Shown here in pieces: positions 10,474-19,424 of a stretch of 64,000 nucleotides of DNA. Position 1 is the first letter of the stretch. Every line of letters begins with the position of its first letter. The position numbers and the translations under genes were made by a program. The DNA is from Nocardia terpenica (GTDB taxonomy: Bacteria; Actinomycetota; Actinomycetes; Mycobacteriales; Mycobacteriaceae): assembly GCF_013186535.1 (NCBI RefSeq), contig NZ_JABMCZ010000002.1, forward strand, positions 806,001 to 870,000, in the 5' to 3' direction. Below the pieces are notes generated by a model that did no database searches, was not told where the DNA came from, and saw nothing but the letters and a program-made list of their open reading frames with translations.

Positions 10474-12870
10474 ATGAATCCTGCCGATCCGATCACGGGA
10501 GTAGCGACGAGCGTGGGCGCAAGCTATGGCAGATCGTTACTTACTCGTGTCCTGTCGGGACTTCCCGACGGCGATGCCCGGCTCACGCACGCCACCGAGC
10601 TTCCGGCGCGCGCGGCACGGGTCACGACCTGGCCGTCCTGGGTATCGCCGGACGTGGTTGCGGCGTTACACACCGCCGGAATCTCCGCGCCGTGGTCGCA
10701 TCAGACGCGGACCGCCGAGCTCGCGGCCGGTGGGCAGCACGTGGTGGTGTGCACGGGGACGGCCTCGGGCAAATCGCTGGGCTACCAGCTGCCGGTGCTG
10801 ACGGCGCTGCAGCGGGATCCGCGCGCTACGGCGCTGTATCTGTCGCCGACCAAGGCGCTCGGGGCCGATCAGCTGCGCGCGGCGAGCGCGCTCACCCAGG
10901 ACGGCCCGCTGCGCGACATCCAGCCCGCCTCCTACGACGGCGACACCCCGGCCGAGGTCCGGCAGTGGGTCCGGGCCAATGCGCGATGGGTGTTCACCAA
11001 TCCGGACATGCTGCACCTGGGGATTCTGCGGTCGCACCGGCGGTGGGGGCGGCTGCTGCGGCGGCTGCGCTACGTCGTGATCGACGAATGCCATGCCTAC
11101 CGTGGGGTTTTCGGTTCGCACGTGGCGCTGGTGCTGCGGCGGCTGCGGCGGCTGGCCGCGCGCTACGGGGCGAATCCGGTGTTCGTGCTGTGCTCGGCCA
11201 CCACCGCCGATCCGGCGGCGGCCGCGTCCCGGCTGGTCGGCGCGCCGTGTGTCGCGGTCACCGAGGACGGCTCGCCGCACGGGGCGCGCACCGTCGCGCT
11301 CTGGGAACCCGCCCTGCTCACGGCGGTGACCGGGGAGAACGGCGCACCGGTGCGACGATCGGCCACCGCCGAGGCCGCCCGGATCATGACCGATCTGGTG
11401 GCCGAGGGCGCGCGGACGCTGACCTTCGTGCGCTCGCGGCGGGCGGCCGAGGTCGTGGCACTGGAGACGCGGCGCATGCTGGGCGAGTTCGACCCCGATC
11501 TGGCCACCCGGGTGGCCGCCTACCGGGCCGGATATCTCGCCGACGATCGCCGCGAACTGGAGGCCGGGTTGTCCGACGGCTCGCTGGTCGGCGCCGCGAC
11601 GACGACCGCGCTGGAACTGGGCGTGGACATCGCCGGGTTGGACGCGGTGGTGATCGCGGGCTTCCCGGGCACGGTCGCCTCGTTCTGGCAGCAGGCCGGG
11701 CGGGCGGGGCGGCGCACGCAGGGCTCGCTGGTAATGCTGGTGGCCCGCGACGATCCGCTCGATACCTACCTGGTCCATCATCCGCAGGCGCTGCTCGGGC
11801 GGCCGGTGGAGGCGACCATCACCGATCCGCGCAATCCCTATGTGCTGGAGCCACATCTGCTGTGCGCGGCCCTGGAGGAACCGCTCACCGATGCCGAGGT
11901 GACCGAGTTCGGCGCCGGGGAGCTGGCCGCCGAGCTCGCCGCGGAGGGGTTGATCCGGCGGCGCGAGAGCGGGAAGGGCCCGGCCCGCTGGTACGTCACC
12001 GGGGCCGCGCATCCGCACGACGCCGTCGATGTGCGGGGCGGGATCGGCACGCCCGTCGCGATCGTGGACGAGCAGAGCGGGCGACTGCTCGGGACCACCG
12101 ATGCCGGGCGGGCGCCCGCGACCCTGCATCCGGGCGCGGTGCATCTGCATCAGGGCGAGACCTACATCGTCGACGAGCTGGATCTGGAGGCCGGGGTGGC
12201 ATTCGTCCACGCCGAGCAGCCGGGGTGGACGACCAGCGCCCGCGCGCTCACCTCGATCATCGTCGACGAGGTGGGTACGGAGCGGGTGTACGGCGAGGTC
12301 ACCGCCGCCCTGGCGCGGGTGCGGGTGGACCGGCGGGTGGTGGGTTATCTGCGCACGCTGCCGACCGGTGAGGTGCTGGACCTGATCGAGCTCGAACTGC
12401 CCGGGCAAACCCTGCCGACCCGGGCCGTGCTGTACACCGTGACGCCGGGGCTGCTGGCCCGGGCCGGGATCGATCCGCGGCGAGCGGGCGGGGCGCTGCA
12501 TGCCGCCGAGCATGCCGCGATCGGCATGCTGCCCCTGGTCGCCAGCTGCGATCGATGGGATATCGGCGGGGTGTCGACGGCGGAACATCCCGATACCGGG
12601 CTGCCCACCGTCTTCGTCTACGACGGTCACCCGGGCGGCGCGGGTTTTGCCGAGCGGGGGTTCGCCCGGCTGCGGACGTGGCTGGCGGCGACGCGCGAGG
12701 TCATCGAATCGTGCGGCTGCCCGAGCGGGTGTCCGTCCTGCGTGCAGTCGCCCAAGTGCGGCAACGGCAATCATCCGCTGGACAAGGCCGGGGCCGCCGC
12801 GCTGCTCGCGGCGATCCTGTCCGAGCTGCCCGACGATCCGGTGGACGGCGACGACGAACCCCGGCCGTGA
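10474..12870 (+). CDS. DECH-box helicase with zinc-binding C terminus (MrfA/YprA type)
   Basis: This 798-residue superfamily-2 helicase has Walker A TGTASGKS, the DECH box in VIDECHAY, SAT in LCSATTAD, and motif VI QQAGRAGRR. The C-terminal region (DUF1998-like) ends with a four-Cys cluster, CGCPSGCPSCVQSPKCGNGN, the hallmark of the MrfA/YprA group. MrfA of Bacillus subtilis repairs mitomycin C damage; a DNA-repair role here is inferred. This helicase conservatively precedes tad-type secretion genes in actinobacteria. ATG at 10474 was chosen because upstream codons look non-coding; TACTCT near 10393 could be a -10. It corresponds to Rv3649. Confidence 0.88.
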   Translation: MNPADPITGVATSVGASYGRSLLTRVLSGLPDGDARLTHATELPARAARVTTWPSWVSPDVVAALHTAGISAPWSHQTRTAELAAGGQHVVVCTGTASGKSLGYQLPVLTALQRDPRATALYLSPTKALGADQLRAASALTQDGPLRDIQPASYDGDTPAEVRQWVRANARWVFTNPDMLHLGILRSHRRWGRLLRRLRYVVIDECHAYRGVFGSHVALVLRRLRRLAARYGANPVFVLCSATTADPAAAASRLVGAPCVAVTEDGSPHGARTVALWEPALLTAVTGENGAPVRRSATAEAARIMTDLVAEGARTLTFVRSRRAAEVVALETRRMLGEFDPDLATRVAAYRAGYLADDRRELEAGLSDGSLVGAATTTALELGVDIAGLDAVVIAGFPGTVASFWQQAGRAGRRTQGSLVMLVARDDPLDTYLVHHPQALLGRPVEATITDPRNPYVLEPHLLCAALEEPLTDAEVTEFGAGELAAELAAEGLIRRRESGKGPARWYVTGAAHPHDAVDVRGGIGTPVAIVDEQSGRLLGTTDAGRAPATLHPGAVHLHQGETYIVDELDLEAGVAFVHAEQPGWTTSARALTSIIVDEVGTERVYGEVTAALARVRVDRRVVGYLRTLPTGEVLDLIELELPGQTLPTRAVLYTVTPGLLARAGIDPRRAGGALHAAEHAAIGMLPLVASCDRWDIGGVSTAEHPDTGLPTVFVYDGHPGGAGFAERGFARLRTWLAATREVIESCGCPSGCPSCVQSPKCGNGNHPLDKAGAAALLAAILSELPDDPVDGDDEPRP

Positions 12871-13166
12871 CGGCACGACCACCGGCCCGAGACCGATCCG
12901 CAACCGATCCGCGTCCTTGCCGCGATGGTCTCGGGATGGGCGTGGATGCCAAGATCGAATAAAGAGGAGAGCGCTCATGTTAACTGCACGGTTGCTCCAT
13001 TGATTAAAGGCAGCACTCCCATGGAATGGCATGACACCTCGCGCGGTAATTGAAAAATCAGCGAGACCGTAAATTTTTGGCAGTTGAATTCGGCGATCTC
13101 GACGCCACCACCTGGAAGTATGTGGCCCGCGTCACCAATGTTCTGACACAGACCGCTCGGTATTCG

Positions 13167-13535
13167 TCAAGAGTTGTCGTCGACGGGTCCGGCGCGGGCG
13201 ACCGCCTTTACCGCATGGGTTCCGAGTGGCCCCGCGGTGACACTCGATTCGACGGTGAGCGTGGCGTCCCAGCCGGTGATCGTGCAGGACCGCACGCCGA
13301 CCCGCATCGCCGCGGCAATCTCCCGGGCCCGAGTGCACGCGGCCTCGGCGCCGGAGTCCACGGCGCCCGCGGCGGCGAGGGCGCTCAGGTCGGCGGCGGC
13401 CTGGGCGCGGTGGCGGGCCACCACGACCGCGCCGACCTGCCCGATCAGCACCGACGCCGCGAGCAGCCCGGTCAGGGCCAGACAGGCCGCGACGGTCGCG
13501 ACACCGGAGTCGGCCCGCCACCGCCGGGCGCTCAC
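13167..13535 (-). CDS. TadE/G-like protein of the tad locus (Rv3654c type)
   Basis: This 122-residue protein has a short N terminus, one hydrophobic helix (about residues 11-40, GVATVAACLALTGLLAASVL) and an extracytoplasmic part rich in Ala with two Cys (CTRAR, VRSC). This is the layout of pseudopilin-like TadE/G proteins found next to the DECH helicase. It is the last gene of the tad operon. The GTG at 13535 overlaps the stop of the preceding tadE by 4 bp (GTGA). The exact role in pilus assembly or secretion is not known. Confidence 0.72.
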   Translation of the reverse strand: MSARRWRADSGVATVAACLALTGLLAASVLIGQVGAVVVARHRAQAAADLSALAAAGAVDSGAEAACTRAREIAAAMRVGVRSCTITGWDATLTVESSVTAGPLGTHAVKAVARAGPVDDNS

Positions 13536-13891
13536 GGCTCCCCCGGTTCGCGCGCCGCGACCGCCTCGGCACGCAGCATCAGCATCGGCAGGGCCGGGGC
13601 CCGGGCCGAGACCACGGCGACGACGCGGTCGCCGTCGGTGCGGACGCTGATCCGCGCGCCCGGCGGGGCGATCCGGTGGGCGGCGGGCACCGCGTCGGTG
13701 TCGGCGCCCCGGGCGGCCAGCCGGGCCGCCTCGCGGGCGGCGTCGACGCAGCGGATCTGCGCCGACACCGCCAGCAGGGCACCCAGGCACACCAGCACCG
13801 CGACGACGAGCGCGGCGAGGGCGATCGCCGCCTCGACCGTGACCGCACCGCGATCGCCCGCGCCGGGGCTCGGCGGCCCGGACGGCCTCAC
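13532..13891 (-). CDS. TadE-family pseudopilin (Rv3655c type)
   Basis: This 119-residue protein carries the TadE signature: RGAVTVEAAIALAALVVAVL, a short basic N terminus followed by a hydrophobic helix with Glu at the fifth position after the likely prepilin-type cleavage site. The remaining part is extracytoplasmic, with many Arg/Ala and a beta-rich segment (GARISVRTDGDRVVAVVSA). GTG at 13891 overlaps the upstream pilin-like gene by 4 bp. It probably forms a minor component of the Tad fibre or secretion machine. Confidence 0.75.
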   Translation of the reverse strand: MRPSGPPSPGAGDRGAVTVEAAIALAALVVAVLVCLGALLAVSAQIRCVDAAREAARLAARGADTDAVPAAHRIAPPGARISVRTDGDRVVAVVSARAPALPMLMLRAEAVAAREPGEP

Positions 13892-14097
13892 ACCGACGTC
13901 TTCAGCGCCTTGTCGATGATTCCGGTGAGGGCGGCGACGATCGAATCGCCGGTCACCACCGTGTACAGGATCGCGCCGAAGGCCGCGGCCGCCAAGGTGC
14001 CGATGGCGTATTCGGCGGTGGACATTCCCTCGTCGGCGACGATCGCCCGGATCAGGCGGGTGCGGATGTCCCACAGCAGGGTTCGAACTGCCAGCAC
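13888..14097 (-). CDS. Flp/Tad pilin-like small protein (DUF4244)
   Basis: This 69-residue protein has a basic N-terminal segment, then DEGMSTAEYAIGTLAAAAFG, which fits the Flp prepilin pattern: cleavage after Gly, then Met, with Glu-Tyr at positions five and six. The hydrophobic helix runs to about residue 60. It is probably the major fibre subunit of the locus (Rv3656c type). No prepilin peptidase gene is visible nearby, so processing must be supplied from elsewhere. ATG at 14097 follows AGAAGGGAGAG. Confidence 0.8.
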   Translation of the reverse strand: MLAVRTLLWDIRTRLIRAIVADEGMSTAEYAIGTLAAAAFGAILYTVVTGDSIVAALTGIIDKALKTSV

Positions 14098-14154
14098 CGG
14101 TCTCTCCCTTCTCTCTGCTCGGCGCGGCCGGTCCGCGCCGAGAGTCTCGCGGGG

Positions 14155-14754
14155 TCACAGCAGCCCACCGCCGAGCACCCGGCCGGCCAGGCCCACCACG
14201 ACCGGCACGATGCCCAGGCAGACGAAGGCGGGCAGGAAGCAGAGGCCGAGCGGGCCTGCGATCAGCACGCCCGCCCGCTCGGCCCGGGCCACGGCGGCGT
14301 CCTCGACCGCATGGCGGCACTGCTCGGCCAGTTCGCTCACCGCCTCGGCCAGCGATGCTCCCGAGCGGGCCGATCGGCGCACCAGCCGGACGAGCGCGTG
14401 CAGTTCGGGTGCCGCGGCGTCGGGCGCGACGTGCTGCCAGGCCGCATCCGGGTCCGCACCGAGTGCGAGCAGGTCGGCCGCCCGGCGCAGCCCCGCCCCG
14501 AGTGCGCCGGGGCCGACGGCGGCGACGGCGCGGGCCGCCGTTGCCGCCGGTAGACCGGCCCGCAGGCAGGCCGCCAACAGATCCAGGGTCGAGGCCGTCG
14601 CCAGGGCATCCTGTCGTATTCCCTTGCGGGACAATGTAGTTCGCTTTCCATGTCCACCCGGCACTGCCACCAACCGCCTGAGCGGTGTCACGCCGGGCGG
14701 GACGATCGTGAGTGCGATTGCCAAGAGCAGCAAGGCCATCGGTGGGCCGTTCAT
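14155..14754 (-). CDS. tadC: TadC-type inner-membrane platform protein
   Basis: This 199-residue protein is of the type II secretion F (GspF/TadC) family. A hydrophobic N terminus (MALLLLAIALTIVPP) is followed by a cytoplasmic helical region (about 45-155) and two closely spaced hydrophobic segments at the C terminus (AGVLIAGPLGLCFLPAFVCL and GIVPVVVGLAG). With TadB it should form the platform that couples the ATPase to fibre assembly. ATG at 14754 overlaps the tadB stop by 4 bp. It corresponds to Rv3657c. Confidence 0.82.
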   Translation of the reverse strand: MNGPPMALLLLAIALTIVPPGVTPLRRLVAVPGGHGKRTTLSRKGIRQDALATASTLDLLAACLRAGLPAATAARAVAAVGPGALGAGLRRAADLLALGADPDAAWQHVAPDAAAPELHALVRLVRRSARSGASLAEAVSELAEQCRHAVEDAAVARAERAGVLIAGPLGLCFLPAFVCLGIVPVVVGLAGRVLGGGLL

Positions 14755-15551
14755 CCCGTCTCCTCGTCTCGGTTTCCCCGGGTGATCGCGTCGGTCCAGA
14801 GCAGGCCCGCGCAGGCCAGGGCGGTGCCCAGCGGGAGCAGCAGCGTGCCGAGGCCGGGGTCGAACAGGACCCGGAGTGGTTGTGCGCCCAGGGCTTGCCC
14901 CAGGGCGATGCCCAGCAGCGGGAGGGCCGCCAGGACCGCGCCGGTGGCGCGCGGACCGGCGAGGGCGGCGGCGGTGCGGTCGCGGAATCGCTTGCGGGCG
15001 AGCAGGTCCGCGCGGGCGGCGGCGAGCAGCTCGGCGAGCGCCAGCCCGTGCCGCTCGGCGACCTGCCAGGCGTCGGCGATGCGGGACAGTTCGGCGGCGA
15101 TCGGGGTTCCCGGCGCCCGCAGGCCCTCGGCCGCCGAGCCGCCGAGGCGGCTGCGGGCGGAGCCGATGGTGAATGCCCGCGCCGCCGCGCCGTCGAGTTC
15201 GGCACCCGCCGCTGCCGCCGCGGCGCTGGGGTGGGCGCCGACGCGCAGTTCGCCGATTACCACCTCGAGCCCGTCCAGCAGGGCGCGAATGCCGTTGTCG
15301 CGGCGGCGGTCCCGGGTGGCTCTGCGGCGGCGCACGCCGAGTGTGGCGGCTGCCGACGCGGCCGCGATCAGGGCGCCCGGCCCGATGGCCGCCGACGCGA
15401 CCAGCGCGGCCGCGACGGCGAGCCACGGCAGCAGATGTGGCGGGAGCCGGTGCGGCGCGGGGCCGCCGAACAGCACCGCGCGCCGCCGCCGGGCGGCCGA
15501 CGGCGGCAGCACGAGTAGCGCAAGCGCCAGGCAAGCGACACCAGCACTCAT
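14751..15551 (-). CDS. tadB: TadB-type inner-membrane platform protein
   Basis: This 266-residue GspF-family protein has hydrophobic segments near the N terminus (residues 3-17 and about 38-70), a cytoplasmic helical domain (about 75-205) and a C-terminal membrane pair (VLAALPLLGIALGQALG and LGTLLLPLGTALACAGLLW). It partners TadC in the Tad machine and corresponds to Rv3658c. The ATG at 15551 was chosen over the longer frame because upstream codons are not protein-like and a short coding frame ends in ATGA overlap here. Confidence 0.82.
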   Translation of the reverse strand: MSAGVACLALALLVLPPSAARRRRAVLFGGPAPHRLPPHLLPWLAVAAALVASAAIGPGALIAAASAAATLGVRRRRATRDRRRDNGIRALLDGLEVVIGELRVGAHPSAAAAAAGAELDGAAARAFTIGSARSRLGGSAAEGLRAPGTPIAAELSRIADAWQVAERHGLALAELLAAARADLLARKRFRDRTAAALAGPRATGAVLAALPLLGIALGQALGAQPLRVLFDPGLGTLLLPLGTALACAGLLWTDAITRGNRDEETG

Positions 15552-15664
15552 GCGGCCACTCCCGCAGAAACCCCTACGACCCCCTCGAGCCGGCCGCCGG
15601 TTACCAGGGGTGACAACAGTTTTCGTGCTCTTGTCATCTGGGCGTCCGTCTCGGCAATTACCAC
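15548..15664 (-). CDS. Possible small protein between tadA and tadB
   Basis: A GTG at 15664 opens a 38-codon frame (VVIAETDAQMTRARKLLSPL ...) whose TGA overlaps the tadB ATG by 4 bp, the same spacing that links most genes of this operon. The composition looks protein-like, with an amphipathic middle and a Val/Gly-rich end. It would partly fill the 262 bp gap between tadA and tadB, otherwise the only large gap in the operon. The ribosome site is weak and I know no homologue. Confidence 0.3.
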   Translation of the reverse strand: MVIAETDAQMTRARKLLSPLVTGGRLEGVVGVSAGVAA

Positions 15665-15813
15665 CGTGACGCCGCGCGGCCCGGATCTGCGCCGTTGCGT
15701 CGCGGTGCCCGCCCTGCCGCCCCGTAACCGCACAGGTGCCCGAAAACATCGCAGATCGCGCGCTGGAGGGCCGGAAAGCGCCGATCCGAATGCGCTTGGG
15801 ACCGTCTTCCGGG

Positions 15814-17001
15814 TCATGGGTTGGCTCGTTCCGTGAGGAGGTGTTCGAGAGCGGCGGCCGCGGGGGTGGGGGTGTCGTCGGCGCGCCAGGCGGGCTGAAT
15901 GTGGACCCGGGCGGTGTCGTCGCGGGTGACCAGGCCGATTTCGCGGAGGAGGCGGGTGCCGTCGGCGTGCCGGTGGACGTGCAGGACCACTTGGACGGCG
16001 GCGGCCAGCTGGCTGTGCAACGCGGTGCGGCTCATTCCGCCCAGGGCCGCAAGGGCTTCCAGGCGGGCGGGGACCTCGCGCGGGGAGTTGGCGTGGACGG
16101 TGCCGGCGCCGCCGTCGTGGCCGGTGTTGAGGGCGGTGAGCAGGTCGACGACCTCGGCGCCGCGAACCTCGCCGATCACGATGCGGTCGGGGCGCATGCG
16201 CAGGGCCTGGCGCACCAGGTCGCGGACGGTGACCGCGCCGGCGCCCTCGACGTTCGGCGTGCGGGCGACCAGGCGCACCACGTGCGGGTGCGGCGGGGCG
16301 AGTTCGGCCGCGTCCTCGACGCAGACGATGCGTTCGGCCGCATCGACCTTCGCGAGCAGGGCGGACAGCAGCGTGGTCTTGCCCGCGCCGGTGCCGCCCA
16401 CCACGAGGAAGGCCAGGCGCGCGGCGACGATGCGCTCCAGCAGGCGCTGCGCGGCGGCCGGGACCGATCCCGACGCGGCCAGCGCGTCGAGCCCCTGGGC
16501 GGCCGGGCGCAGCACCCGCAGGGACAGACAGGTGCCGCCGTGCGCGATGGGCGCGAGCACGGCGTGCAGCCGCACGCCGAACGAATCCCCCGGCGCCCCT
16601 TCGAGATCCGGCAGACGCCCGTCCACCCACGGCTGGGCGTCGTCGAGGCGGCGGCCCGCGGCCAGGGCCAGGCGCTGTGCCAGGCGGCGTACGGCGGCCT
16701 CGTCGGGGAAGCTGATCGAGGTCCGCCGCAGGCCGTGGCCGCGGTCCACCCAGACCGCGTCCGGGCCGGTGACCAGCACGTCGGCCACCTCGGGGTCGTG
16801 CAGCAACGGTTCGAGCACGCCGACGCCGGTGAGTTCGGTCTGCAGCAGGCGCAGCGCCCGGAGCAGTTCGTTGTCGCCGAGGACGCCGCCCGCCTCGGCG
16901 CGAATGGCGGCGGCCACGCGTGCCGGATCCGGGTCGGCGGCGCCCGTGGCGAGGCGCTCGCGCACGCGGTCGAGCAGGTCGGCCGTGACCAGGGTGGTCA
17001 T
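15814..17001 (-). CDS. tadA: TadA-type secretion ATPase
   Basis: This 395-residue ATPase of the type II/IV secretion family powers fibre assembly. Walker A GGTGAGKTT is at about residues 202-210, the Asp box has VCVEDAAEL, Walker B is RIVIGEVRGAE (about 273-283), and the His box contains GTVHANSPRE. The N-terminal domain (1-150) matches the CpaF/TadA type (LEPLLHDPEVADVLVTGPD). ATG at 17001 overlaps the upstream ssd gene by 4 bp. It corresponds to Rv3659c. Confidence 0.92.
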   Translation of the reverse strand: MTTLVTADLLDRVRERLATGAADPDPARVAAAIRAEAGGVLGDNELLRALRLLQTELTGVGVLEPLLHDPEVADVLVTGPDAVWVDRGHGLRRTSISFPDEAAVRRLAQRLALAAGRRLDDAQPWVDGRLPDLEGAPGDSFGVRLHAVLAPIAHGGTCLSLRVLRPAAQGLDALAASGSVPAAAQRLLERIVAARLAFLVVGGTGAGKTTLLSALLAKVDAAERIVCVEDAAELAPPHPHVVRLVARTPNVEGAGAVTVRDLVRQALRMRPDRIVIGEVRGAEVVDLLTALNTGHDGGAGTVHANSPREVPARLEALAALGGMSRTALHSQLAAAVQVVLHVHRHADGTRLLREIGLVTRDDTARVHIQPAWRADDTPTPAAAALEHLLTERANP

Positions 17002-18086
17002 CGGATGCCCTCGGACAGCGCGGTGAGCACGGCTTCGGCGGCGGTGCGCAGCGGCCCGCGCGGCACGGTGAGGCCGCCGCGTTCGAGCCGGCCGGCCAGG
17101 CCGGGTTCGCCGCGGACGGCGGCCAGCAGCGGAACGCCGAGCGCCTCGGCGATGTCGGGGCCGCGCAGGCCGCCGGGCGCGGGGCCGCGAACGATCAAGC
17201 CCCGGTTGCGATTTCGCCGCCGGATGTTCGCGAGGACGGCACGGGCCGCGGCGACCGAGCGCAGCTGCGCGGGCAAGGTCAGCACGACCAGGTCGGCGGT
17301 GTCGAGCATGTGGTCGGCGTGCGGGCCGCGCGCGCCGGACACGTCGCAGACCACCAGGTCGCCCGCGGAACGGCCCGCCTCGAGCACGGCGCGGACGGCA
17401 CCGGCGCCGATCTCGGCGGGTGGCGCACCGGCCGTCGCCCGGCCGCAGGCGAGCACCGCGAGCCTCGGGGCCGCGGACGGGAGCGCGGCGTGCAGCGCCG
17501 CGGCCGCGACCCGCCCGTCCTCGATGACGAGGTCGGGCCAGCGCGGCCCGGTCGCGGATTCTATGCCCAGCAGCAGGTCCAGGCCACCGCCGAGTGGGTC
17601 GCCGTCGACGAGCAGGGTGTCGGGGCGGAAGTCGGTGCTGGCGGCGGTGAGTGCGACGGCCGCGGCGAGGGTGGACGCGCCCGCCCCGCCGCTCGCGCCG
17701 ACGACGGCGAGCACGAGTCCGTTTCCGGGTCCGTGCCGGGCGGGGTCGGCGAAGGCCGCGATGAGTCGTTCGGCGGCGGCCGGGAGCGCGACGACCCGTT
17801 CGGTGCCGAGCGCGGCGGCCGCCTGCCATTCGGGCAGGCCCGGTTCCTCGCCGGTGACGAGGACGGTGTCGGCGCGGCGGGGATATCCGGCGGCCGCGCA
17901 GTCGCGGGCGGCGGTGAGGTCGACCACGATGACGGGGGCGTCGACCCAGTGGTGGCGGCCGATGGGGGTGGGCGGCTCGTCGAGGTGTCGGTCGGCCGCG
18001 GCGGCGATGCGGTGGACCTCGTCGCGCAGCCGGTGGTCGGAGACCAGGACCAGGGCCGGAGTCTGGCGCGCTGCAACGGAATTCAT
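16998..18086 (-). CDS. ssd: CpaE/MinD-like septum-site-determining protein (Ssd type)
   Basis: This 362-residue protein is of the ParA/MinD superfamily. The P-loop region GASGGAGASTL (about 130-140) deviates from the classical KGGxGKT because no Lys follows the second Gly, so ATP binding may be altered. The LLVDGDPLGGGLDLLLG segment and a switch-like CDVSG are present. In tad loci such proteins (CpaE) position the machine. The M. tuberculosis homologue Rv3660c (Ssd) affects septum formation; extending that here is by homology. It is the first gene of the operon; ATG at 18086 is the chosen start. Confidence 0.8.
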   Translation of the reverse strand: MNSVAARQTPALVLVSDHRLRDEVHRIAAAADRHLDEPPTPIGRHHWVDAPVIVVDLTAARDCAAAGYPRRADTVLVTGEEPGLPEWQAAAALGTERVVALPAAAERLIAAFADPARHGPGNGLVLAVVGASGGAGASTLAAAVALTAASTDFRPDTLLVDGDPLGGGLDLLLGIESATGPRWPDLVIEDGRVAAAALHAALPSAAPRLAVLACGRATAGAPPAEIGAGAVRAVLEAGRSAGDLVVCDVSGARGPHADHMLDTADLVVLTLPAQLRSVAAARAVLANIRRRNRNRGLIVRGPAPGGLRGPDIAEALGVPLLAAVRGEPGLAGRLERGGLTVPRGPLRTAAEAVLTALSEGIR

Positions 18087-18219
18087 GCAGGTCAGACTCG
18101 CTCGAGCGATGCGGCGGCACCAGAGCCCGAGCACCGATTGTGGATAACTGCGGGGGTGTGGGCGAAGACGAGACGACCGGTTACACACGACGATCGGGGC
18201 GCACGTCCCGGAAATAGAG

Positions 18220-18257
18220 GACGGCCCCAGCCGGGGGGGGAGGAGGCTGGGGCCGTC
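18220..18257. repeat. 13-bp-stem hairpin between divergent genes
   Basis: GACGGCCCCAGCC (18220-18232) pairs perfectly with GGCTGGGGCCGTC (18245-18257) across a 12-base loop that contains a run of eight G. It lies upstream of both ssd and the HAD phosphatase gene, which diverge. A second hairpin follows immediately. Confidence 0.6.
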
Positions 18258-18260
18258 GGG

Positions 18261-18287
18261 GTTCAGCCCCGGGGGGTCGGGCTGAAC
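18261..18287. repeat. Second hairpin (9-bp stem) next to the first
   Basis: GTTCAGCCC (18261-18269) pairs with GGGCTGAAC (18279-18287), with a G-rich loop. The two hairpins are three bases apart. They look like terminators but are not downstream of either flanking gene. Confidence 0.55.
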
Positions 18288-18478
18288 GCGCCTGGACCAT
18301 GTCCAGGTGTCAGCAATACTACACCCAGGCCCCGGCGGAAACGCAAGTCCACCAACCGAGGAAGTTTTCCGCTTCGGGCATCCGCATCGCGGCGGCAAAC
18401 CGGGGCAGCGATGACTCCGCGAATCCGCTTACCGACCTGATCACCGCATCCCGCGCAAAGCTCCCTATCCTGGACCGC

Positions 18479-19303
18479 GTGACGGCCGAAGGCGATGCGA
18501 CAGTGGCGGACCGGCGTGGGCGGGTGGCCGCCTTCTTCGACCTGGACAAGACGGTGATCGCCAAGTCGAGCGCCTTCGTGTTCAGCAAGCCGTTCTACGA
18601 GCAGGGCCTGATCAACCGCCGCGCGGTGCTGGAGAGCAGCTATGCGCACTTCCTGTTCCTGCTGTCCGGCGCCGACCATGATCAGATGGAGCGGATGCGT
18701 GAGCATCTGACCAAGATGTGCGCCGGGTGGGATGTGAACCAGGTGCAGGCCATCGTCGCCGACACCCTGCACGACCTGGTGGATCCGCTGATCTACGCCG
18801 AGGCCGCGGATCTGATTGCCGACCATCGGATCCGGGGCCACGACGTGATCATCGTCTCGGCCTCCGGCGAGGAGATCGTCGGACCGATCGCGGCCGCGCT
18901 CGGCGCCACGCACACCGCCGCGACCCGCATGGTCGTCGAAAAAGGCAGGTACACAGGCGAAGTCGAGTTCTACTGCTACGGCGAGGGCAAGGTCACCGCG
19001 ATGGAGAAGCTGGCCGCCGAGTACGGCTACGATCTGCCGCGCTGCTACGCGTATTCCGATTCGATCACCGATCTGCCGATGCTCGGCGCGGTCGGGCACC
19101 CGACGGCCGTGAATCCCGATCGCGCCCTGCGTCGCGAAGCGGTGCAGCGGAATTGGCCGATCCTGACCTTCTCCGACCCGGTCTCGCTGTGGGCGCGCAT
19201 CCAGGCCCCGTCCTCGACCACGGTGGCCGCGACGGCGGTGGTGGGGCTGAGCGCGGTGGTGGCGGGGGCGGTGAGTTACCGCCTGCTACGCCGGCGGCGC
19301 TGA
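18479..19303 (+). CDS. HAD-IB family phosphatase (SerB-like, Rv3661 type)
   Basis: This 274-residue protein has the HAD nucleophile motif AFFDLDKTVI (about residues 16-25), motif II in IIVSASGEE, and motif III/IV in YAYSDSITDLPML. The family includes phosphoserine phosphatase-like and SpoIIE-associated inhibitors in mycobacteria; the substrate is unknown. A hydrophobic helix and RRRR end the protein (about 240-274), suggesting a C-terminal membrane anchor. GTG at 18479 was chosen because TATCCT lies seven bases upstream, indicating a leaderless transcript; the longer frame from 18299 is not protein-like. Confidence 0.85.
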   Translation: MTAEGDATVADRRGRVAAFFDLDKTVIAKSSAFVFSKPFYEQGLINRRAVLESSYAHFLFLLSGADHDQMERMREHLTKMCAGWDVNQVQAIVADTLHDLVDPLIYAEAADLIADHRIRGHDVIIVSASGEEIVGPIAAALGATHTAATRMVVEKGRYTGEVEFYCYGEGKVTAMEKLAAEYGYDLPRCYAYSDSITDLPMLGAVGHPTAVNPDRALRREAVQRNWPILTFSDPVSLWARIQAPSSTTVAATAVVGLSAVVAGAVSYRLLRRRR

Positions 19304-19388
19304 GCGCGAGGGCGCGAGACGCACAACCTATCGATGGCATCACGAAACACCGCGCGACACGCCGATAATTGCAATGTTTCCCCAGGTC

Positions 19389-19418
19389 TTGCTGTGAGCA
19401 GGCTCACAGAGTAACAAT
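19389..19418 (+). promoter_or_regulatory. Strong sigma-70-type promoter of the small RNA
   Basis: TTGCTG at 19389-19394 and TAACAAT at 19412-19418 are separated by 17 bp. This is the best SigA-like -35/-10 pair I noticed in the window. Transcription should start near 19424-19427. Confidence 0.7.
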
Positions 19419-19424
19419 GGAGCC

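Noticed and set aside
13050..13919. 289-codon plus-strand frame in the tad region
   Set aside because: It overlaps three tad genes on the other strand. The first 40 codons look more protein-like, but they lack a ribosome site and a natural end.
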